NCBI GenBank assembly: GCA_963805715.1
Contig: CAWDVK010000004.1
Location: forward strand, 186,001 to 250,000
Source of the DNA: CAWDVK01 sp963805715
GTDB lineage: Bacteria > Actinomycetota > Actinomycetes > Streptosporangiales > Streptosporangiaceae
Length of the DNA stretch: 64,000 bases
Direction: 5' to 3'
A program made the position numbers and the translations under genes. Shown here in pieces: positions 1-8,393 of the stretch (its first letter is position 1; each line of letters begins with the position of its first letter). A model generated the notes under the pieces. The model saw only the letters and a program-made list of their open reading frames with translations. It was not told where the DNA came from and searched no databases.

Positions 1-299
1 TCGACCCGGCGGAGCTGGGGATCGCGCCAGCCCGGCCGGCAGACCTGGTCGGCGGGGACGCCGCGCGGAACGCGGCCGCGGCGCGCGCCTTCGTCGGCGG
101 CCAGGCCGGGCCGGTGCGGGATGTCGCGCTGCTGAATGCCGCCGCCGCGCTGGCGGCCGAGGCGGGCGTGCCGGGGCCGGCGGCGCTCGCGCCGGCGCTG
201 GCCGACGGCTACGCGCGGGCGGCGGCCGCGGTCGACTCCGGCGCCGCCGCCGACCTGCTCGTGCGCTGGGCGGCGGCGAGCCGGCGGCTGGTCCGCTGA
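1..299 (+). CDS. trpD: Anthranilate phosphoribosyltransferase, C-terminal end (5' truncated)
   Basis: The reading frame is open from base 3 to the TGA at 297-299 and continues off the left edge. The 98 visible residues (DPAELGI near the start, then the GPVRDVALLNAAAAL stretch) match the last helices of TrpD, where a GP-rich turn is followed by a conserved LNAAAAL helix. TrpD transfers phosphoribose from PRPP to anthranilate, the second step of tryptophan synthesis, in the cytosol. The PRPP-binding and catalytic part lies outside the window. It converges with the small gene at 310. A trpD next to a DnaQ-like exonuclease and an NlpC/P60 gene is also seen in M. tuberculosis, which supports the call. 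The paralogous pyrimidine phosphorylases share the fold but not this tail. Confidence 0.8.
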   Translation, partial: DPAELGIAPARPADLVGGDAARNAAAARAFVGGQAGPVRDVALLNAAAALAAEAGVPGPAALAPALADGYARAAAAVDSGAAADLLVRWAAASRRLVR

Positions 300-309
300 C
301 GGCGGCTGG

Positions 310-597
310 CTAGGCGGGCTCGGGGTAGCCGATCGCGAACGCCGCCTCCAGGTCGTGCCGCGAGTACGTGCGGAACGCGATGTGAGTCTCCGTGTGGGTG
401 ACCCCGGCGACCTTGTTCAGCCCGCCGGGAATGACGTTGGCGAGCTCTTCGTGCTGCCTGACCCGGACCATCGCCACCAGGTCGAACTCACCGGTTACCG
501 AGTAGACCTCGCTGACCTGCGGCATCTGGGCGATCAGCTCGGCCGTCTCCGGAATGCGCGCGACATCGGCCTTGATCAGGACGATAGCGGTGACCAC
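310..597 (-). CDS. Stand-alone Lrp/AsnC ligand-binding (RAM) domain protein
   Basis: This 95-residue protein is only the effector-binding half of Lrp/AsnC regulators, with no helix-turn-helix. It shows the usual pattern: an N-terminal strand (TAIVLIKAD), a helix, then the VYSVTGEFDLVAMVRV segment and a late THTETHIAF segment. Such single RAM domains form ring-shaped oligomers that bind amino acids. They may act as amino-acid sensors or may form mixed complexes with full-length Lrp proteins. The ATG at 597 gives a full domain. The neighbours trpD and a DnaQ-like gene do not reveal its ligand. The family is clear; the function is unknown. Confidence 0.85.
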   Translation of the reverse strand: MVTAIVLIKADVARIPETAELIAQMPQVSEVYSVTGEFDLVAMVRVRQHEELANVIPGGLNKVAGVTHTETHIAFRTYSRHDLEAAFAIGYPEPA

Positions 598-663
598 AGC
601 CGCCTCCTCGGCAGGCCGGGAGCCCGCGCCCCGGCTGCGGCAGTAGCGTACCGCCTGCGCTGG

Positions 664-1254
664 TCAGCCGCCGAGCACGGCCAGGGCCCCCGGCCTCGGC
701 GCGGCCAGCCTGCCCAGCAGCCCGGCGAGCACATCAGCGGTGGCCCGCGCATCCGCCAGCGCGCGGTGGCACGGCATGGTCCGAGCGGCGAAGAACTCGG
801 CCAGCGTCGCCAGCCGGCAGTCCGGTACCTCGGCGTTGTGCAGGACCAGCCGGGCCAGCACCGCCGTGTCGATGACCGCGGCGGTCGGCCAGCCGATGCC
901 GCTGGAGCGGCAGGCGGCGGTCAGGAAGCTCAGGTCGAACGGCGCGTTGTGCGCGGCCAGCACGGCGCCGCGGGCGAAGGCCAGGAAGACGGGGAGTACG
1001 GCAGCCACCGGAGGCGCCCGGCGGACCATGTCGTCGGTGATGCCGGTCAGCTGCGTGATATCGGCCGGGACCGGGTGACCCGGGTTGACCAGCGAGGAGA
1101 ACTCGCCGGTCAGCTGGCCGCCGCCGAGCCGGACGGCGGCGATCTCGGTGATGGCGGCCTCGTCAGCCAGCCAGCCGGTCGTCTCGACGTCCACGACGAC
1201 GAGATCGATTCCTGCCAGCAGCCCGGTCACGGATGTCACGGTAAAGCCGGGCAC
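664..1254 (-). CDS. DnaQ-like DEDDh 3'-5' exonuclease
   Basis: A 196-residue protein with all three exonuclease motifs of the DnaQ family: Exo I DVETTG (about residue 22), Exo II AHNAPFDLSFL (about 100) and Exo III HRALADARATADVL (about 160), where the His and Asp complete the DEDDh metal site. It would remove nucleotides from 3' ends of DNA, either as a proofreading subunit or in repair. It is shorter than the related actinobacterial protein Rv2191, which I recall as fused to a nuclease domain. Here nothing follows the exonuclease domain. It lies beside trpD, as Rv2191 does. ATG at 1254 is used; a GTG a few codons in is possible. Confidence 0.85.
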   Translation of the reverse strand: MPGFTVTSVTGLLAGIDLVVVDVETTGWLADEAAITEIAAVRLGGGQLTGEFSSLVNPGHPVPADITQLTGITDDMVRRAPPVAAVLPVFLAFARGAVLAAHNAPFDLSFLTAACRSSGIGWPTAAVIDTAVLARLVLHNAEVPDCRLATLAEFFAARTMPCHRALADARATADVLAGLLGRLAAPRPGALAVLGG

Positions 1255-1400
1255 CGACAGTGGCGCTCAGGCGCGCCGGAAGCCGCCGGCTGGCCACGGA
1301 GGCCCCTGGCGGCACCGGTGCCGCAGCCGTCACGCAATTCGTTATGGCCTTGTTATCTAGGCGGAACGAACGACACGAACCACGAGACTTCGCGAAGCGG

Positions 1401-1430
1401 TTGAATGCACCACCGCAGACTCACTAGTGT
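1401..1430 (+). promoter_or_regulatory. Candidate housekeeping promoter for the riboswitch-NlpC/P60 gene
   Basis: TTGAAT at 1401-1406 and TAGTGT at 1425-1430 are separated by 18 bases, a reasonable match to actinobacterial sigma-70 (HrdB-type) promoters. A transcript starting near 1437 would run into the riboswitch below. This is a motif match only. The rest of 1255-1473 shows nothing else I can name. Confidence 0.45.
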
Positions 1431-1473
1431 CAGGCACCAGTCCGATCGCTCAGTAGCCGCCAGACCGGCGGCG

Positions 1474-1655
1474 GCGATCGGCCGCCGCCGAGTCTCAAGC
1501 TGGCCGCACAGCCGGCGAGGGAACCGGGGACCCAACCGGACGGCCGCGGGCCCAGCCCGCGACAGGCCATCCAGGGGTGAATCGGCCAGGGCATGCCGCT
1601 CCGGCCGTAGGGCGACTTCCACAGCCCGAACCCGTCAGCTGACCCGGTAGGCGGA
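1474..1655 (+). promoter_or_regulatory. c-di-AMP riboswitch (ydaO-yuaA class)
   Basis: The conserved core elements of this riboswitch occur in order: GGGGACCCA at 1526-1534, AGGGGTGAATC at 1573-1583, and the 3' block CCGAACCCGTCAGCTGACCC at 1626-1645 followed by GGTAGGCGG. The 5' GCCGCCGCCGAG and the 3' GGTAGGCGG can form the closing stem. In actinobacteria this RNA usually precedes genes for cell-wall hydrolases such as NlpC/P60 and Rpf proteins, and the ligand c-di-AMP generally turns expression off. The start of the secreted NlpC/P60 gene is 28 bases downstream, with the ribosome site AGAAGGAG just after the aptamer, so control could act on translation or on transcription. Confidence 0.93.
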
Positions 1656-1682
1656 CAGTGGGAGAAGGAGCGTGTCACGCAG

Positions 1683-2741
1683 GTGCATACGCCGCCGTCG
1701 GCTCGCCGGGCAGTTGCACGCACGGCAGGGCTGCGCAGGATCCGCGGTCATCGGGCCGCGGCCGTCACGGTCATCGTGGCCTCGGCCGGGCTGCTGCTGT
1801 CATCCAGCGGCATTGCCGGAGCGTCGCCCCAGGCGACGATCCCGCAGGTACAGGCCAAGCTTCGCGCGCTGACCCTCAAGTCCAATGTGCTCGACCAGAA
1901 GTATGATCAGGCGCAGCAGGAGTTCACCGCGGCCGATCAGCGCCTCGCGCTGGTGAACAAGGAGGTCGCCAGGTACAGCGCGCAGTTCAACGGCATGCGC
2001 ACCGAGATCGCCAGGATCGCCGCCACGTCCTACGAGGACGGCGGCGTCAACTCGCCGGAGGCCCTGCTGACCTCGGGTAACGCCCAGCAGGTACTGAACC
2101 AGTCGTCGATCCTGCTGGAGCTGTCCTCCGCCGATAGCGCGGAGATGAGCCAGTTCGTCGCCGCCGCGAGGCAGCTCAGCAGCGCGCAGCAGACCGCGCA
2201 GCGCACCAGGGCGGGCATCCTGGCCCTGAAGACCAGCCTGGGCAAGCAGAAGACGCAGCTGGCCGGCCTGATCAGCCAGCAGCAGTCGCTGCTGGCCCAG
2301 CTCACCCCGGCGCAGCAGGCCGCGGCCGGGCCGGGCAGCCCGAGCCCGAGTCCTGGTCCGGTCAAGTACTCCGGGCCGACCAGCACGCAGGCTGAGAAGG
2401 CCGTGGCGTTCGCCTACGCCCAGCTCGGCTGCCCGTATGTCTACGGCGGCACGGGCCCGTGCTCGGACGGCTTCGACTGCTCCGGCCTGACCATGGAGGC
2501 CTGGGCGTCGGCGGGCGTGAGCATCCCGCGGACCAGCGAGGAGCAGTGGGCCGAGCTGCCGGCGGTCAGCACGTCAGCCCTGGAGCCGGGCGACATCCTG
2601 GTGTTCCTCGGCGGCGCGCACGTCGGCATGTACGTGGGCGGCGGCTACCTCATCGATGCGCCGCATACCGGCGCGGACGTTGAGCGGGTCCAGCTATCAG
2701 GCTGGTACACGCAGAACCTCGACGCCGCGGTGCGGCCGTAG
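1683..2741 (+). CDS. Secreted NlpC/P60 peptidoglycan endopeptidase with coiled-coil N-terminal region
   Basis: A 352-residue exported protein. A basic N-terminus and a hydrophobic segment (about 27-46, ending GIAGASPQA) form a signal peptide. Residues 50-215 are Gln/Leu/Lys-rich and predicted coiled coil. A Pro/Ser linker (SPSPSPGP) leads to the NlpC/P60 domain (240-352), with catalytic Cys266 in FDCSG, His313 in AHVGMYVG and a third His in DAPHTG. It should cleave the D-Glu/diaminopimelate bond of wall peptides, like the RipA/RipC group. The start is GTG at 1683, with AGAAGGAG 12 bases upstream. A c-di-AMP riboswitch precedes the gene, and a strong hairpin follows the stop. In M. tuberculosis the equivalent position holds Rv2190c, also an NlpC/P60 protein. 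Confidence 0.93.
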   Translation: MHTPPSARRAVARTAGLRRIRGHRAAAVTVIVASAGLLLSSSGIAGASPQATIPQVQAKLRALTLKSNVLDQKYDQAQQEFTAADQRLALVNKEVARYSAQFNGMRTEIARIAATSYEDGGVNSPEALLTSGNAQQVLNQSSILLELSSADSAEMSQFVAAARQLSSAQQTAQRTRAGILALKTSLGKQKTQLAGLISQQQSLLAQLTPAQQAAAGPGSPSPSPGPVKYSGPTSTQAEKAVAFAYAQLGCPYVYGGTGPCSDGFDCSGLTMEAWASAGVSIPRTSEEQWAELPAVSTSALEPGDILVFLGGAHVGMYVGGGYLIDAPHTGADVERVQLSGWYTQNLDAAVRP

Positions 2742-2760
2742 CCCGCGGCGACCGGCGTCC

Positions 2761-2800
2761 GCAGGAGCCCGCGCAGCCGAAGGGCTGCGCGGGCTCCTGC
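2761..2800 (+). terminator. Intrinsic-type hairpin terminator after the NlpC/P60 gene
   Basis: A perfect 18-bp inverted repeat (2761-2778 with 2783-2800) has a GAAG loop. It starts 19 bases after the NlpC/P60 stop codon. There is no clear T tract, which is common for actinobacterial terminators. Confidence 0.85.
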
Positions 2801-2960
2801 GCTGATGCCCTGGCCAGCTCCGCGGCCCGGTACTCCGGTGGCATCGGCGGCTATGCTCTGCTGGGTTACCGGCGATGGGGCTGGTTACCGGCGATGGGCT
2901 GGCTTTCGGCGGCTGCCGCTGCCGCGGCCCGCGCGGCCCGCAGGCGCCACGGGAGTCCTG

Positions 2961-4094
2961 ATGAGCAGCGTCCTGGTCGTCACGAACGACTTCCCGCCGC
3001 GCCGCGGCGGCATTCAGTCGTTCGTGCACGCGCTCGTCACCCGGCTGCCCGCGGGCACGGTCACTGTCTACGCGCCGCGCTGGGAGGGGGCGGCTGCCTT
3101 CGACGCGCGCCAGCCGTTCCCGGTGATCCGGCACCCGACGTCGCTGATGCTGCCCACTCCGGCCGTCGCCCGCCGCGCCGCCGCGATCCTGCAGGACCAT
3201 GGTCGCGACACCGTGCTCTTCGGCGCCGCGGCGCCGCTCGGGCTGCTGGCGCCCTCGCTGCGGCGCGCCGGGGCCCGGCGGATCGTCGCGCTGACCCACG
3301 GTCACGAGGCGGGCTGGGCGGCGCTGCCCGCCGCCAGCCAGCTGCTGCGCCGGATCGGCGACGAGGTCGATGTCGTCACGTACCTGGGCGAGTACACCCG
3401 GCTGCGGCTGGCGGCCGTGCTGTCCCGCCGGGCCGCGGCCAGCATGGTCAGGCTCGCGCCCGGCGTGGACACGACCGCATTCCGGCCGGGCGCCGGCGGG
3501 CTGGCCATCCGCAGGCGGCTGGGCATCGCGGCGGACCGGCCGGTCGTGGTGTGCGTGTCCCGGATGGTGCGCCGCAAGGGGCAGGACACGCTCATCCGGG
3601 CGTGGCCGCGGGTGCTGGCCGCGTCGCCGGATGACCCGCTGCTGCTGCTGGTCGGCGACGGTCCCTGCCGGGCCGGGCTCGGCCGCCTGGCCCGGCAGGC
3701 CGGGGTGGCCGGCTCGGTGCTGTTCACCGGGGCGGTCCCGTGGCAGGACCTGCCCGCCTACTACGACGCCGGGAACGTGTTCGCGATGCCCTGCCGGACT
3801 CGCCGCGGCGGCCTGGACGTCGAGGGACTGGGGATCGTCTACCTCGAGGCGTCGGCCACCGGGCTGCCGGTGCTGGGCGGGGACTCGGGTGGCGCGCCCG
3901 ACGCGATCATCAACGGCGAGACTGGCTATGTGGTACCGGGCCACAGCACGGAGTCCGTGGCGGCCAGGCTGACTGACCTGCTGTCCGACCCGGCCGGCGC
4001 GGCCGCCATGGGGGACAAGGGGCTGGCCTGGGTCGACCGGGAGTGGCGCTGGGACCTGGTGGCCGAGCGGCTGGCCGGCGTGCTGGACGGCTGA
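2961..4094 (+). CDS. pimB: GDP-mannose-dependent phosphatidylinositol mannosyltransferase (PimB' type)
   Basis: A 377-residue GT4 family glycosyltransferase. The N-terminus VVTNDFPPRRGGIQSFV is nearly identical to the M. tuberculosis PimB' protein (Rv2188c). The following landmarks also agree: FGAAAPLGLLAP, THGHEAGWAALP, LAPGVDTTAFRP, VSRMVRRKGQDTLI, VFAMPCRTRRGGLDVEGLG and VYLEASATGLPV. PimB' adds the second mannose to phosphatidyl-inositol mannoside at the inner face of the membrane. ATG at 2961 was chosen because homology begins there; the frame stays open to 2805 but is non-homologous. The acyl-CoA ligase converges on it, as fadD15 sits next to pimB in mycobacteria. The family is certain and the exact acceptor is inferred from similarity. 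Confidence 0.85.
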   Translation: MSSVLVVTNDFPPRRGGIQSFVHALVTRLPAGTVTVYAPRWEGAAAFDARQPFPVIRHPTSLMLPTPAVARRAAAILQDHGRDTVLFGAAAPLGLLAPSLRRAGARRIVALTHGHEAGWAALPAASQLLRRIGDEVDVVTYLGEYTRLRLAAVLSRRAAASMVRLAPGVDTTAFRPGAGGLAIRRRLGIAADRPVVVCVSRMVRRKGQDTLIRAWPRVLAASPDDPLLLLVGDGPCRAGLGRLARQAGVAGSVLFTGAVPWQDLPAYYDAGNVFAMPCRTRRGGLDVEGLGIVYLEASATGLPVLGGDSGGAPDAIINGETGYVVPGHSTESVAARLTDLLSDPAGAAAMGDKGLAWVDREWRWDLVAERLAGVLDG

Positions 4095-4105
4095 CCGGCA
4101 GCCGG

Positions 4106-5914
4106 TCAGCCGTAGAGCGCGTCGATGTCGCTGGCGTAGTCCTTGGCCACCACGCCTCGCTTGACCTTCAGCGATGGCGTCAGGTGCCCGCTCTGCTCGG
4201 TGAAATCGCTGCCGAGGATGACGAACTTGCGGATGGACTCCGCACGCGACACTGCCTTGTTGGCCTCGTCGACCGCGGCCCGGATCTCGGCGGCCAGGTC
4301 CGGGTCACTGGCCAGGTCGGCTGCCGTCGCGCTGGCCGGCTTGCCATGCTGCTGCTTCCAGCCGTCGAGCGCATCGGCGTCCAGCGTGACCAGGCAGGCA
4401 ATGAAGGACCGTCCGTCGCCGACCACCATGCACTGGCTGACCAGCGGATGCGCGCGCAGCCTGTCCTCCAGCACCGCTGGCGCGACGTTCTTGCCGCCCG
4501 CGGTCACGATCAGCTCCTTCTTCCTGCCCGTTACCTGCAGGAAGCCCTCGTCGTCCAGGGCGCCGATGTCACCGGTGCGCAGCCAGCCGTCTGCGCCGAG
4601 CACCTCGGCGGTGGCCGCCTCGTTGTGCCAGTAACCGGGGAAGACGTTCGGGCCGGCGATGAGGATCTCGCCGTCTTCGGCGATCCGCACGCTGACGCCG
4701 GGCAGCGGCAGGCCGACAGTGCCGATCTTGTTCCGGCCCGGCTTGTTCACGGTGGCCGCGGCCGATGTCTCGGTCAGCCCGTAGCCCTCCAGCACCATGA
4801 TGCCGGCGCCGCGGAAGAAGTGGCCGAGCCGCTCCCCGAGCGGCGCGCCGCCGGAGACCGCGTACCCGACCTGGCCGCCGAGGGCGGCTCGCAGCTTGGC
4901 GTAGACGAGGCGGTCGAACAGGGCGTGCCGCAGCGCCAGCGGGGCGCCGGCCCGGCCCGGCCCGGCGGCCGGCTGGGCGCGGCTCCACGCGATCGCCGTG
5001 CCGGCCGCGGCGGCGAAGATCTTGCTCTTGGCCCTGCTGGCCGCGGCCTGCTGCTGCGCGGTGCTGAAGAGCTTCTCGAACACGCGCGGCACGGCGAGCA
5101 GGAATGTCGGCCGGAAGGTCTGCAGGCCCTCGGCCACCGTGGCGGTATCGGGCCAGTGCCCGAGGATCGCGCCGCGCTCCAGGCAGGCCACCTCGATGAT
5201 GCGGGCAAACGAGTGCGCGAGCGGCAGGAACAGCATGGTCGAGGCATCGCGGATCTCGAAGAGCTCAGGCAGCGCACCGTCCACCGCGTTGCGGGCATTG
5301 GCCAGCAGATTGCGGTGAGTCAGCTCGCAGCCCTTCGGCCTGCCGGTCGTGCCGGAGGTGTAGATGATGGTGGCGAGGTCATCCGCGGTCCGGCTGCCGC
5401 GCCGCCGGGCCAGCTCCTCGTCGCTGACATCGCGGCCCGTCGCGGACAGCTCGTCCAGCTTCTCCACCGACCAGACGTCGCGGATCTCGGGCAGCCGGTC
5501 CCGGACGGTGCTGATGATGTCCTGGTGGCGGCTGGTCTCGGCGAAGATGGCCCGGGCGCCTGAGTCGCTCAGTATCCATTCCACCTGCTCGGCCGACGAT
5601 GTTTCGTAGACGGGGACGCTGACGGCCCCGACGGCCCAGATCGCGTAGTCGATGAGCGTCCATTCGTACCGGGTGCGTGACATCACGCCGAGCCGGTCAC
5701 CCGGCTCGATGCCGGCCCTGACCAGGCCGCCGGCCAGTGCCGTGACCTCCGCGCGGAACTGGCCGGCGGTAACGTCCTGCCAGCCGCCGCCCTGGCTGTC
5801 GAGCCGGCGCAGCATGACGGCATCCGGCCGCGCCGCCGCTCGCCTGATGACCACATCAGCCAGGCTGGCACCGGCGTGGACGTCCGCCAGCGCGGGAACG
5901 CTGTAATCGCGCAC
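4106..5914 (-). CDS. fadD15: Long-chain fatty acid-CoA ligase (FadD15 type)
   Basis: A 602-residue AMP-forming acyl-CoA synthetase. The signatures are IIYTSGTTGRPKGCELTHRN (AMP-binding P-loop, about residue 190), EGYGLTET, the WLRTGDIGALDDEG hinge region and the GRKKELIVTAGGKNVAP C-terminal catalytic lysine region. It activates long fatty acids with ATP and CoA, at the membrane or in the cytosol, for lipid synthesis or breakdown. It faces pimB tail to tail, with 11 bases between the two stops, the arrangement of Rv2187/Rv2188c. That context and its length suggest the FadD15 subgroup. Substrate chain length cannot be read from the sequence. Confidence 0.88.
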   Translation of the reverse strand: MRDYSVPALADVHAGASLADVVIRRAAARPDAVMLRRLDSQGGGWQDVTAGQFRAEVTALAGGLVRAGIEPGDRLGVMSRTRYEWTLIDYAIWAVGAVSVPVYETSSAEQVEWILSDSGARAIFAETSRHQDIISTVRDRLPEIRDVWSVEKLDELSATGRDVSDEELARRRGSRTADDLATIIYTSGTTGRPKGCELTHRNLLANARNAVDGALPELFEIRDASTMLFLPLAHSFARIIEVACLERGAILGHWPDTATVAEGLQTFRPTFLLAVPRVFEKLFSTAQQQAAASRAKSKIFAAAAGTAIAWSRAQPAAGPGRAGAPLALRHALFDRLVYAKLRAALGGQVGYAVSGGAPLGERLGHFFRGAGIMVLEGYGLTETSAAATVNKPGRNKIGTVGLPLPGVSVRIAEDGEILIAGPNVFPGYWHNEAATAEVLGADGWLRTGDIGALDDEGFLQVTGRKKELIVTAGGKNVAPAVLEDRLRAHPLVSQCMVVGDGRSFIACLVTLDADALDGWKQQHGKPASATAADLASDPDLAAEIRAAVDEANKAVSRAESIRKFVILGSDFTEQSGHLTPSLKVKRGVVAKDYASDIDALYG

Positions 5915-6062
5915 GTGGCCTCCTCAGGCGGATCCTGCCCGGTCTGCGGCCCCGGGCCTTCCAGGACGGTATAACACGGGCTGGGGTACCGGGTGACGGC
6001 GCTGGGGGGAGCATGGCCGGTGCCTCTCGCCGGGCTACGGCGGCGTGCTTAAGGTGGCTGCC

Positions 6063-6854
6063 ATGCGGATGCACGTGGTGAGCAACGTCCATGGCCGCAG
6101 CGATGCGCTGCGCCATGCCGGCGACGGCGCCGACGCGCTGATCTGCCTGGGCGACCTGCTGCTGTTCATCGATTACGCCGACCATTCGCGCGGTATCTTC
6201 GCTGACCTGTTCGGTGCTGAGGCCGCCGCCGAGCTGGTCGGGCTGCGCACCGCGCAGCGCTTCGACGAGGCCAGGGAGATGTCCGCCCGGCTGCGGGCCG
6301 GCCTGCCGGGCGATCCGCGCCAGCATATCGAGGCGGCGGTGTCGCGGCAGTACGCCGAGCTGTTCGCCGCGATGCCGACGCCCGCGTATCTCACTTACGG
6401 GAACGTGGACATCCCCCGGCTCTGGGGCCCGCACCTGCGAGCAGGACAGCTCGTGCTGGACGGGGAGCGGATCGAGCTGGGCGGCTGGACCTTCGGCTTC
6501 GTCGGCGGCGGCCTGCGCACGCCGTACCGGACTCCGAACGAGATCGACGACGACGCCTTTGCGGCGAAGGTGGCGGATGTGGGCGAGGTAGACGTGCTCT
6601 GCGCGCATATTCCGCCCGCGGTGCCTGAGCTGCTCTTCGACACAGTGGCCCGCCGGATGGAGCGGGGGAGCGAGGCGCTGCTGGCGGCAGTCAGGCAGAC
6701 CCAGCCCCGGTACCTGCTCTTCGGCCATGTCCATCAGCCGCTGGCCAGGCAGGTTCGCATCGGCAGCACGGAGTGCATCAACGTCGGTCATTTCCGGGCC
6801 ACCGGCCGGCCCTACGTCCTCGAGTGGCGGCAGCGGGAAGCGGCGGCGGGCTGA
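6063..6854 (+). CDS. Calcineurin-like metallophosphoesterase
   Basis: A 263-residue protein with the metallophosphoesterase pattern, slightly altered: VVSNVHGRSDAL (family D-x-H; here SNVHG has Asn for Asp), CLGDLL, GNVD (the GNHD motif with Val for His), CAHIPP and FGHVHQP. The divergent motifs are typical of this actinobacterial subfamily, so two-metal phosphodiester or phosphomonoester hydrolysis is likely but the substrate is unknown. ATG at 6063 is preferred; GTG at 6045 is in frame but has no better ribosome site. An SRPBCC-protein gene follows 52 bases downstream, so they are probably co-transcribed. Confidence 0.75.
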   Translation: MRMHVVSNVHGRSDALRHAGDGADALICLGDLLLFIDYADHSRGIFADLFGAEAAAELVGLRTAQRFDEAREMSARLRAGLPGDPRQHIEAAVSRQYAELFAAMPTPAYLTYGNVDIPRLWGPHLRAGQLVLDGERIELGGWTFGFVGGGLRTPYRTPNEIDDDAFAAKVADVGEVDVLCAHIPPAVPELLFDTVARRMERGSEALLAAVRQTQPRYLLFGHVHQPLARQVRIGSTECINVGHFRATGRPYVLEWRQREAAAG

Positions 6855-6906
6855 GTCCGGCGGCAGCCGGAGACATTCGCTGCGGCGGGGGAGGTACGCT
6901 CCGATC

Positions 6907-7386
6907 ATGGCGGACAGGACCAGCTCCGGCATCACCATCGCGGCGCCGCGCGGCGCCGTGATGGACGTGATCGCTGACTTCGCCGCGTACCCGGAATGGG
7001 CGACCGGCGTACGCTCCGCCACGGTGCTTGATTCAGGTCCCGGCGGCCGGGCCCGCCGCGTTCGCTTCGAGCTGGATGCGGGGCTGGTCAGGGACAGTTA
7101 CGTGCTCGGATACGAATGGGATGGCGAGGCCGCGGTCCGCTGGGAGCTGGCCGAGGCCGGGTCCGTGGTGTCGGAGATGTCGGGTGCTTATTCCCTGGTC
7201 GCGGCCACGTCAGGGACAGATGTGACGTACGAGCTTGCGGTCGGCACCAGGGTGCCGATGATCGGCATGCTCAGGCGGAGAGCGGAGAAGACGATCATCG
7301 ATACGGCACTGAAAGGCCTCAAGTCCCGCGCCGAGGCGCCACCGCCCGGCGCTGCGGGCAGCAACGCAGCCTCCGGGGGTGAGTGA
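6907..7386 (+). CDS. SRPBCC (START/polyketide-cyclase-like) family protein
   Basis: A 159-residue single-domain protein. The motif DVIADFAAYPEWATGV near the N-terminus is the typical start of the actinobacterial SRPBCC proteins annotated as cyclase/dehydrase. The fold has a deep hydrophobic pocket for lipids or polyketides. Some members are found near acyl-CoA ligases, as here and in M. tuberculosis (Rv2185c), which hints at a lipid role. ATG at 6907 was chosen because the domain begins there. The 3' end overlaps the next gene by 8 bases, which suggests translational coupling. No substrate can be inferred. Confidence 0.8.
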   Translation: MADRTSSGITIAAPRGAVMDVIADFAAYPEWATGVRSATVLDSGPGGRARRVRFELDAGLVRDSYVLGYEWDGEAAVRWELAEAGSVVSEMSGAYSLVAATSGTDVTYELAVGTRVPMIGMLRRRAEKTIIDTALKGLKSRAEAPPPGAAGSNAASGGE

Positions 7387-8393
7387 CATGCCTGAGAGCG
7401 CCGGCAGCGGCCAGCCAGATCCGGCAGACCGGGGCAATCCCGCGGCGGGCAATCCCGCGGCGGGCAATCCCGCGGCGGGCGGTCCCGCGGCGGGCGGTCC
7501 GGCGGGCGGCGGCTCAGCGGCGGCCGGTCCGTCCGGGAGCGGCGAGCCCGCACCGGGCAGCCGGGATGGCCGGGATGTCTGGGCGACGGCCGTGGACGGC
7601 GCGGCGAGTACCGGTCCCGCGGGCGATCCGGCGCGAACCGGCGACTCCGGGGCCGGCGAGGCGCAGGACGGCGGCGCCGGCGTCGGGCGGTCCGGCGGGA
7701 GGCAAGAGGCCGTCCGGGGCGGGCCCGCGCCGGCGGCCGGGGACAGGCGGCAGCAGGCCGCGAGCCAGCCTGCTGCCCCATCGGGCGCACCGCGCGCGCC
7801 CCGAGCGGGCGCGGCCAGGGCAGGCGCGACTCGAGCGGCCGCACCCGCGGCCGGATCAGGCGCCCGGTCGCGCAAGCCGGCTCAGCCGGGCGGCGCCCTG
7901 CTGTCCGAGCTCCAGCGCTGGCTGATCCGCTCCAGCGCGAAGAGCATGCGCCGGGAGATTGAGGGCCAGGTCCGCCGGACGCTCGGCGGCGGCCGCAGCG
8001 ATAACCCGGCCGACGTTCTGGCGGACCGCGACGACCGAGCCGCCGCCGGATCTGGGCGAGTCGCCCGAGTGCGCCTGGTGCCCGATCTGCCGCGCCGCCC
8101 GCAGGATGCGTGAGTCGGGGCCCGGGCTGGGTGCGCAGATCTCCGGCGCGGGCGAGGCCGTGGCCATGACGGTGCAGGATGCGGTCGCCGCCCTCGACGC
8201 CGCGCTTGCCCGCAGCAGGGCGGAGAGCAGCAGCCGCCCCGAGGGCCGCTCCCGGCCCGCTGAGGCGGAGCCTGAGACGGCCCGGCCGGACGGCACGCAG
8301 CCAGACACCGGCCCGCCGGGCCCGGCTGGTCAGGACAGCACCCCCGTCAGGCGAGACGAAGGGCCAGTGGATGAGCCTGACGATCGGGATTGA
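7379..8393 (+). CDS. Low-complexity protein with C-x-x-C C-terminal domain; apparent +1 frameshift near 8017
   Basis: The first part (7379 to about 8016) encodes a Pro/Gly/Ala-rich region and then a helix (LSELQRWLIRSSAKSMRREI). The conserved C-terminal half is in another frame: EPPPDLGESPECAWCPIC, then RAARRMRESGPGLG. Removing one T from GACGTTCTGG at 8014-8023 joins them as ADVWRTATTEPPPDLGE, giving 337 residues. The CxWCPIC motif could bind a metal. The gene lies between the SRPBCC gene (overlap 8 bases) and glucokinase (overlap 23 bases), an arrangement I recall from other actinomycetes. Function unknown. The shift is probably a sequence error rather than a dead gene. Confidence 0.65.
7433..7507 (+). 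repeat. 15-bp tandem repeat coding for NPAAG/GPAAG
   Basis: Three identical copies of GGCAATCCCGCGGCG (7433-7477) are followed by two altered copies (GGCGGTCC...). Each unit adds five residues, so length changes keep the frame of the surrounding low-complexity protein. Confidence 0.9.

Noticed and set aside
136..1404. A 422-codon + strand frame
   Set aside because: It is antisense to the RAM-domain and exonuclease genes and low in complexity.
7379..8393. Two separate genes in this interval
   Set aside because: The halves join by one base into a continuous protein, and the second part has no good start or ribosome site.
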